Of a stretch of 64,000 nucleotides of DNA, positions 59,124 through 64,000 are shown in pieces. Positions within the stretch are counted from its first letter, which is position 1. Each line of letters starts with the position of its first letter. The translations under genes and the position numbers were made by a program. The notes under the pieces are model-generated. The model worked only from the letters and a program-made list of their open reading frames with translations, ran no database searches and was not told where the DNA came from. Source of the DNA: Tritrichomonas musculus (Eukaryota > Parabasalia > Tritrichomonadida > Tritrichomonadidae); NCBI GenBank assembly GCA_039105265.1, contig JAPFFF010000008.1, positions 930,001-994,000 of the forward strand. Direction: 5' to 3'.

Positions 59124-60668
59124 ATGACAAGTGATAAAGGCACACAAACTAAACCTAACAATAAAATACAACTACTACAATGTACTTTTAAATTTCGACC
59201 TAAACTAGTTGATAGAGATGTTGCAAGATTAACAAGAGGTTTGGGTCAAACTATATGGAAGTTCTCTAATAATCAAATAAATCTACAAAAATTATATGAG
59301 ACATATTTAAATACTAGTATAGCTTTTAAAGACGTACTTGAATTTGCTAATAGACTCAAGAGAGAGAGACCAAAAGCAAAATTTACAGGTTGTGTTTTTG
59401 CAATTAAGAAAAATCAAGATGATAAAGATGAACATGGACATTACATAACAGTATTAAAGCCATATCAATATACTCTCCAGGAATCAACAACAGGTATATT
59501 AACAGAGATAAAATTACATTATGATATTATCAACATAAGGATATCTCGAATGAAGACTGAGGAGGAAAAACAAGCAGCTAGAGAACTGAGAGAGCAGATG
59601 AAAGAAAGAACATTGAAAAGTGATAAGAAAGAATATAAAACTAGAGGTATTCAAACAGATGATATACCAGAATTGGCTCCATTACCCAGACCTCCAACTT
59701 TAAATCGAAATGATTATCATCTTAACCTTAGGAAAATCGGTAGGAACCGACCCACAAATGTTGAGCCACCAACAAGGGACCAAAATCAAAACAGAATTCA
59801 ACTTTTACTTCAAAGTAGTACAAATTTAGACGAGGATGATAGACCTAAGAAAAAATCAAAACAACCTAAGACAAAATCAAAACGACCTCGTTCACCTTCA
59901 CCTCCACCTCCACCTCCTCCTCCTTCATCACCACCTCCACAGTTTCCATCATCACATACCTCTCGAGGTACTAGTCCACCTCCAAGACAACCCCGTATGA
60001 CACCACAGAAGGCAGGAGAGTATACAGTAGACCAAGGACATAATAGGATTCATGATTGGAGGAGTTTAGTCAATGATGAAAATATAGACGAAGATGTTAT
60101 TGATGACTACTTGAAACTTCTATATGAAAAAGGAAAGAGATTGAATAAACAACCTGGTCAAAATGAGGCAGAGTTTGATAAAAAGAAAATATTGGTTTTA
60201 CCTACTGCATTTTATACCCTCCTTTCTAAAGCATATGAGACTAATGATATGGAAAAAATACATGAACTGATGAAAAGTCCTATCTCAGGTAAACAGTCAT
60301 TTTCACATTTCGATAAAGTATTTGTCCCCATTTGTTCAGATGGAGAACATTGGGTTTTATGTATTGTTCGATATTCAAAGAAAATAATCGAATGCTATGA
60401 CTCTGAGAATAAGTCAATGGCACCAGAGGTAAAGACACTTAATAAGTGGATCAATATTTCAGGAACAGGTAAGTTAAAAGCAAAATATTATGATGTACCT
60501 AGTCAAAGGAATAACAAGGATTGTGGAGTGTTTCTAATGGAATCTTGTCGTACCTTTTTGCATGAAGGAAATGGTAAGTTTAAACAACGCAATATGCCAG
60601 ATATTAGAAAGAGAATACTTCGAGAACTTCAAAACAATGAATTAGAAACAGATGTTGTATATAAATAA
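59124..60668 (+). CDS. Ulp1/adenain-type cysteine protease of the Maverick (514 aa)
   Basis: The C-terminal ~180 residues form a C48/C5-like protease: His409 in DGEHWVLCI, Asp426 in CYDSENK, Gln461 in VPSQRNN (oxyanion hole) and Cys467 in KDCGVFLME. In Mavericks and adenoviruses this enzyme matures capsid proteins. The N-terminal ~165 residues are a separate folded region (KFRPKLVDRDVARLTRGLG). A disordered linker contains RTLKSDKK, then RGIQTDD (174-180), a Lys-rich run and a poly-Pro block SPPPPPPPPSSPPP. Two LC8-like motifs are present: DKGTQT at 4-9 and RGIQTD at 174-179. An alternative ATG at 59115 adds three residues. Only 15 bp separate it from the divergent gene. The long N-terminal extension is unusual for the viral protease alone and suggests a fused structural or targeting part. 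Confidence 0.85.
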   Translation: MTSDKGTQTKPNNKIQLLQCTFKFRPKLVDRDVARLTRGLGQTIWKFSNNQINLQKLYETYLNTSIAFKDVLEFANRLKRERPKAKFTGCVFAIKKNQDDKDEHGHYITVLKPYQYTLQESTTGILTEIKLHYDIINIRISRMKTEEEKQAARELREQMKERTLKSDKKEYKTRGIQTDDIPELAPLPRPPTLNRNDYHLNLRKIGRNRPTNVEPPTRDQNQNRIQLLLQSSTNLDEDDRPKKKSKQPKTKSKRPRSPSPPPPPPPPSSPPPQFPSSHTSRGTSPPPRQPRMTPQKAGEYTVDQGHNRIHDWRSLVNDENIDEDVIDDYLKLLYEKGKRLNKQPGQNEAEFDKKKILVLPTAFYTLLSKAYETNDMEKIHELMKSPISGKQSFSHFDKVFVPICSDGEHWVLCIVRYSKKIIECYDSENKSMAPEVKTLNKWINISGTGKLKAKYYDVPSQRNNKDCGVFLMESCRTFLHEGNGKFKQRNMPDIRKRILRELQNNELETDVVYK

Positions 60669-60689
60669 AGACTTTTTATTCAACTCGAA

Positions 60690-61691
60690 ATGGAATTACC
60701 ACCAAGTGTTAAAACTCTTTATCCTAATCGAGATAATATAGTTAATGATGGTAATACACCTCTTCCAATCGAAACAGCCTACTTCCTTGAGGATGCTCAA
60801 CATGATAAAGCTAAGTTTAATAGGTATTGGTTTAATTTCCCACCAGAATGGTCAACTGCAAACAAAGGGGAATCTATTGTTGGCGTTCGTTCAGCACATA
60901 TCATTAAGAGACGACGCAAAATGGAAGTAGAGATTGAAATATATAAGATACATAAGAAAACATATGAGTTTGTCTGTGGTGGAACATGGGATGATGGAAC
61001 ACTAAAAGAAGACTATATAACTGGTACTAATCATGAATATGGATTCTTCAAAGTCATTGATTGGGTGTCAATCGATGGAGATTTACGTGGATTTTTTGAT
61101 GCAGTTAATCATGCATTCAAGTCATACATTAAAACTTCTTCATTAGACAAATTTGTTCAAAATGATGACAATATACAGGATAGAGATATACAAACAGATG
61201 GATATTATGATAAAAATGGTTTTCATGAAATTATTTATACAGAAAGAAATAAAGCAGAGAATCATAAATACTACTATACTAACAGTAAGAATGAACAAGA
61301 TTGGGAGTATACCGCACCATATATGAACTTTTTCAAACTTAAATCCTGGAATGATGATTTTGCAGATGTGTTTAATATAGGTAATGGCATATTTCAAAAT
61401 AAACCAGAAAAATATCAAACATGGAGTAAGGAATTAATATTCGATAATATATGGGACAGACAATCATGCAAAATATATTCATCGATAGGTGAACAAGCAT
61501 TACATAATTATATAGGAAATAGCGATGTTGAATATAGTCCTATTAAATACTTCAAGTTAAACTCAATGGACCAAAGGTTTTGGATAGACTTCTATAGTGA
61601 TGTTCATTATTATTGTCCAACCAAACTACCTCCAAATGATTCATTTGTTATCGAAATGCAATTCCTTCAATATGATAAGATGTTTATTTAA
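60690..61691 (+). CDS. Candidate minor capsid (penton-like) protein of the Maverick (333 aa)
   Basis: No sequence family is certain. It begins 21 bp after the protease gene and ends 6 bp before the integrase gene. The composition is rich in aromatic residues and alternating beta-type segments (KYYYTNSKNEQDWEYTA, YFKLNSMDQRFWIDFYSD). It begins with FNFPPEWSTANKGESIVGVR and ends with PPNDSFVIEMQFLQYDKMFI, as expected for a jelly-roll strand order. In Mavericks a single-jelly-roll penton protein is encoded in this neighbourhood, which supports this guess. DRDIQTDG at 164-171 is a third LC8-like motif in the element. A different structural protein is possible. Confidence 0.45.
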   Translation: MELPPSVKTLYPNRDNIVNDGNTPLPIETAYFLEDAQHDKAKFNRYWFNFPPEWSTANKGESIVGVRSAHIIKRRRKMEVEIEIYKIHKKTYEFVCGGTWDDGTLKEDYITGTNHEYGFFKVIDWVSIDGDLRGFFDAVNHAFKSYIKTSSLDKFVQNDDNIQDRDIQTDGYYDKNGFHEIIYTERNKAENHKYYYTNSKNEQDWEYTAPYMNFFKLKSWNDDFADVFNIGNGIFQNKPEKYQTWSKELIFDNIWDRQSCKIYSSIGEQALHNYIGNSDVEYSPIKYFKLNSMDQRFWIDFYSDVHYYCPTKLPPNDSFVIEMQFLQYDKMFI

Positions 61692-61697
61692 AAATAA

Positions 61698-62816
61698 ATG
61701 AGTAAAGAAGAACCAACCCCATATGAAAAATTATACAACAAAGCTAAATGGAGGACCTTGGACAAATACCTTAGCATGGCAAAACAAGAGAATCTGAATG
61801 AAGAGGAAGCAAAGAAATACTTTGATGAAAGAGTAGTACATGATAAGAGAGTACCAAAAGCACAATATATACCTATCGTATCGAAACACCCTGATGGTTA
61901 TCAAATGGATACCTTCATTAACAATAAAGAGGCAGGTGGGTTGAATTATCTAATGTTCATCAATATCAACACTCGAAAAGCATATGCATATCCTATGAAT
62001 GGTAAAGGAGCAAGGGAAGTATTAACAGCACTTCATAAATTTGTTAATGATGTACCTCATGTATATTCAATAACAAGTGATGAGGATGCTGCATATTTAT
62101 CATCAACTGTATTAGACTTCATGAGAGAGAAGAACATAAAATACCGAACAACAACTGAGAATAACCATAATGTACTTGGCATTATTAATAGATTTATGAG
62201 AACTATAAGAGATGCTATTGGTGAAAATAGGTTTATTCAACCAAAGGAGATGCATGATTTGGTAAACATATATAATAACTCTCCTCATAGGTCTTTAGAT
62301 AATAAAGCACCTAATGATATTACTCCAGAGGATGAAATAAAGTACATCCAAAAGAATGCACGCATTAACCCATATCATTTTAATCCAGGTGAGAAGGTCA
62401 GGTTAGTACTCGAAAAAGAACCATTTGGTAAAAGAAGAAGTAATTTGTCTAATGAGTCTTATATAGTTGACTCACAAAAAGGTAACCAGTTTGTGGTCAA
62501 GTCCAAAGATGGTTCAACAAGTTCATTCCCTGGATATAGGTTGTTAAGGACAAGAGACAAAAGGATTAAAGTAGCTGAAAGACTAAATGAAGGTAAAGAA
62601 GGTATTATTGAAAAAATATATAACTTTGATGAAGATACTGGTAAGTATGATTTAAAATGGGAAGGAGTCGAAGGTGATGATGCCTTTGCTAGACAAACTA
62701 TTAGAGATGTAAGGAGAGGTAATCCATTAGTACTTGGTACAGCAGAAAGACAATATTGGTTGGAACAAAAGAAGAAAGGAGAACCAATACCAGATAAAAT
62801 TATGAAATACATTTAA
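61698..62816 (+). CDS. Maverick retrovirus-like integrase with chromo-like tail (372 aa)
   Basis: The integrase core fold (RNase H-like) covers ~55-215: Asp71 in GYQMDTF and Asp128 in SITSDEDA. The third catalytic position, exactly 35 residues after Asp128, is Asn164 in HNVLGIINRFMRTIRD where most relatives have Glu. The rest of the block (N-x-RF-x-RT-R) is conserved, so the alignment is sound. This would be DD35N. Residues ~220-290 resemble an SH3-like DNA-binding stretch (NPYHFNPGEKVRLVLEK). Residues ~305-340 (GIIEKIYNFDEDTGKYDLKW) look like a chromodomain that could target chromatin. The N-terminal zinc-binding HHCC is not evident. The enzyme should insert the element, with short target duplication; activity depends on whether Asn164 or a neighbour (Glu154) is used. 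Confidence 0.85.
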   Translation: MSKEEPTPYEKLYNKAKWRTLDKYLSMAKQENLNEEEAKKYFDERVVHDKRVPKAQYIPIVSKHPDGYQMDTFINNKEAGGLNYLMFININTRKAYAYPMNGKGAREVLTALHKFVNDVPHVYSITSDEDAAYLSSTVLDFMREKNIKYRTTTENNHNVLGIINRFMRTIRDAIGENRFIQPKEMHDLVNIYNNSPHRSLDNKAPNDITPEDEIKYIQKNARINPYHFNPGEKVRLVLEKEPFGKRRSNLSNESYIVDSQKGNQFVVKSKDGSTSSFPGYRLLRTRDKRIKVAERLNEGKEGIIEKIYNFDEDTGKYDLKWEGVEGDDAFARQTIRDVRRGNPLVLGTAERQYWLEQKKKGEPIPDKIMKYI

Positions 62817-62826
62817 AAATTTGTAA

Positions 62827-63693
62827 ATGGATGAACCCCCAAGTGCAGAACTAATAAATAAAGTAGAAACATTGATTAAAGAAACCTTACGGAAGAACAT
62901 GAAAGAAATAGATGGAGCATTAATTAAACCATTATCACCTGATTATCCTTTTAGCACAAACGGTATATACTTTTTAATTGGTAAACCAGGTGCTGGTAAA
63001 AGTTTTTGGATATGGAGACATATTATGATAACAGAGAGGTTGTTTAAACATCCATACTACCAAAAGATAATATTTTGCTCAAGCTCTGGTAAAATGGATA
63101 AAACAGCTGAAACACTTAATAAACAGATACAATCAAGAATCGATTATGTAAAGGAAAGAGAATTAATGAGTTATCTAAAACGACATCTTCGAAGAAAGAT
63201 AAAGTATTATGCCATTGTCAAATATGTACTATCTCGAATGAAAGAGACCAATGACGAAATGAGGAGGCTCATTGAGAAGCATCATTTAAATGAGCTCAAT
63301 GATAAAATAATATATATAGCAAATAAGCTCGTCAAGTATGAAACATCATCATATCCATATAATACATTATTGATACTAGATGATTGTGCAGGTAGTGATT
63401 TATTAAAGAATGGTAATAGTGAATTTATCAAGTTGTTAACCAAAACAAGACACTATAATTTAACATGTATCATGGCAATACAAACAATTCGATTTGTTCA
63501 TATGAATGCTAAAAGGTTAGCAACAGATATCATATGTTATACAGGATATAGTGAGGAAGATTTTACGAGCTTGTTGCAACAAACAAATAACTCATTAAAT
63601 ACTAAACAGACAGTAGCTGAGTACCTACAACATAAAGAACCACATGAAAAATTCGTAATGAATATTTCTGCTAATAAGTACTATTTTGAATAA
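62827..63693 (+). CDS. A32-like (FtsK/HerA) DNA-packaging ATPase of the Maverick (288 aa)
   Basis: Walker A GKPGAGKS at 52-59, Walker B TLLILDDCAGSDLL at about 180-192, and LTKTRHYNLTCIMAIQTIRF (~200-220) as the sensor region typical of poxvirus A32-like packaging ATPases. In virus-like elements this motor pumps DNA into the capsid. A helical insertion (~95-165, KERELMSYLKRHLRRKIKYY) lies between Walker A and B. Start ATG 11 bp after the integrase stop; intact. Confidence 0.9.
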   Translation: MDEPPSAELINKVETLIKETLRKNMKEIDGALIKPLSPDYPFSTNGIYFLIGKPGAGKSFWIWRHIMITERLFKHPYYQKIIFCSSSGKMDKTAETLNKQIQSRIDYVKERELMSYLKRHLRRKIKYYAIVKYVLSRMKETNDEMRRLIEKHHLNELNDKIIYIANKLVKYETSSYPYNTLLILDDCAGSDLLKNGNSEFIKLLTKTRHYNLTCIMAIQTIRFVHMNAKRLATDIICYTGYSEEDFTSLLQQTNNSLNTKQTVAEYLQHKEPHEKFVMNISANKYYFE

Positions 63694-63711
63694 TTTTTTA
63701 TTATTTTTTAA

Positions 63712-64000
63712 ATGGGAATTCAACGTCATTCAGAAGAAGATTATTGGAAGCCAAATTATGCTAAACAAAAAGAATTTTCTCCATGGCAAACGATAATAAA
63801 AGGAGGAGTAGGTTTAGGTGGTAAATTATTAATGGGAGCTGCAGATAGTTTTACTGGAGGTCTTGCAAGTAAATTATTGGATGCTTCAGCAGGTGGATTA
63901 ACCAAGCATGCTGGTGTTATTGGTTCAGTTGCGAGAGGTCTTGGTGAAAGCTTCTTGAGCGATAAAACAAGAAATAGATTAGCAAACATAGCTGACACAG
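63712..64000 (+). CDS. Gly/Ala-rich Maverick protein, 5' part (window edge)
   Basis: Open from ATG 63712 through the window end (96 codons). After a hydrophilic start (MGIQRHSEEDYWKPNYAKQK) it has a Gly/Ala/Leu-rich amphipathic segment (GGVGLGGKLLMGAADSFTGG). Such segments occur in virion proteins that act on membranes or line the capsid, such as pVI-like or PX-type proteins of Mavericks; this is inference from composition and position after the ATPase gene. The rest of the gene is outside the window. Confidence 0.55.
   Translation, partial: MGIQRHSEEDYWKPNYAKQKEFSPWQTIIKGGVGLGGKLLMGAADSFTGGLASKLLDASAGGLTKHAGVIGSVARGLGESFLSDKTRNRLANIADT

Larger units (their letters stand above)
57642..64000. 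mobile_element. Maverick/Polinton, left part (right end outside window)
   Basis: Starts AGTAGTATATACGAGTCGG, with the same AGTAG end as the 8.7-kb element, followed by a GC-rich outer TIR region and a tandem array. It carries compactly arranged genes for HNH nuclease, Ulp1/adenain-type protease, candidate minor capsid protein, integrase and A32-like ATPase, the defining Maverick set; PolB and major capsid would be expected to the right. All frames are intact. Maverick abundance is a known trait of Trichomonas genomes. Confidence 0.9.

Overview
This window looks like nuclear DNA of a parabasalid protist, most likely a trichomonad such as Tritrichomonas or a relative. It is very AT-rich. The host genes I see are open from start to stop with no obvious introns. 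The host gene types are those typical of trichomonads: BspA-type leucine-rich repeat proteins, ankyrin proteins with a long helical N-terminal region, BTB/Gly-rich proteins, an RCC1-kinase fusion and a Rho-type GTPase. Large Maverick/Polinton-like elements, MULE and hAT transposases and many foldback elements lie between them. The species call is inference from gene families only.

Layout. 1-16.3 kb is a nest of mobile DNA. A ~348-bp inverted repeat (957-1304 and 15900-16247) brackets 15.3 kb that contains a frameshifted MULE transposase (12803-14766). Inside it, in a ~240-bp tandem repeat, sits an 8,705-bp element (3676-12380). That element has 540-bp terminal inverted repeats, AGTAG...CTACT ends, a DEAH helicase gene, a family of small proteins, and a giant internal palindrome with arms of ~2.0-2.3 kb around a 207-bp spacer. 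16.4-46 kb is the main host gene region: beta-hexosaminidase, ankyrin proteins, a BTB/Gly-rich protein, PP2C, BspA-like protein, RCC1-kinase, M18 aminopeptidase, Rho-like GTPase and a membrane alkaline-phosphatase-superfamily enzyme. A 94-codon gene with its flanks is present three times (30.7, 35.9 and 47.2 kb). 48.5-55 kb is a decayed Maverick-like relic (small-protein genes, PolB N-terminal fragments) with a nearly 1000-codon hAT transposase gene between its parts.

From 57642 to the end of the window lies the left part of an apparently intact Maverick/Polinton. Its terminal AGTAG interrupts a host-side transposase gene and supplies that gene's stop codon. In order it carries two small leftward genes, an HNH endonuclease, another small leftward gene, a Ulp1/adenain-type cysteine protease, a candidate minor capsid protein, a retrovirus-like integrase, an A32-like packaging ATPase and the start of a Gly/Ala-rich protein. 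Protease, ATPase, integrase and putative capsid genes are packed with gaps of about 6-20 bp, as in a virus-like morphogenesis and integration module.

Most notable: (1) the 8.7-kb palindromic helicase element, which I do not recognise as a described element; (2) a small-protein family shared by that element and the 48-49 kb relic; (3) repeated LC8 dynein-light-chain-like motifs (x[I/V/T]QT) in three Maverick proteins; (4) an integrase whose catalytic Glu position appears to be Asn (DD35N); (5) a Rho-like GTPase with Asp at position 12 and Asn/Tyr at 60/61. All functional statements are from sequence reading only.
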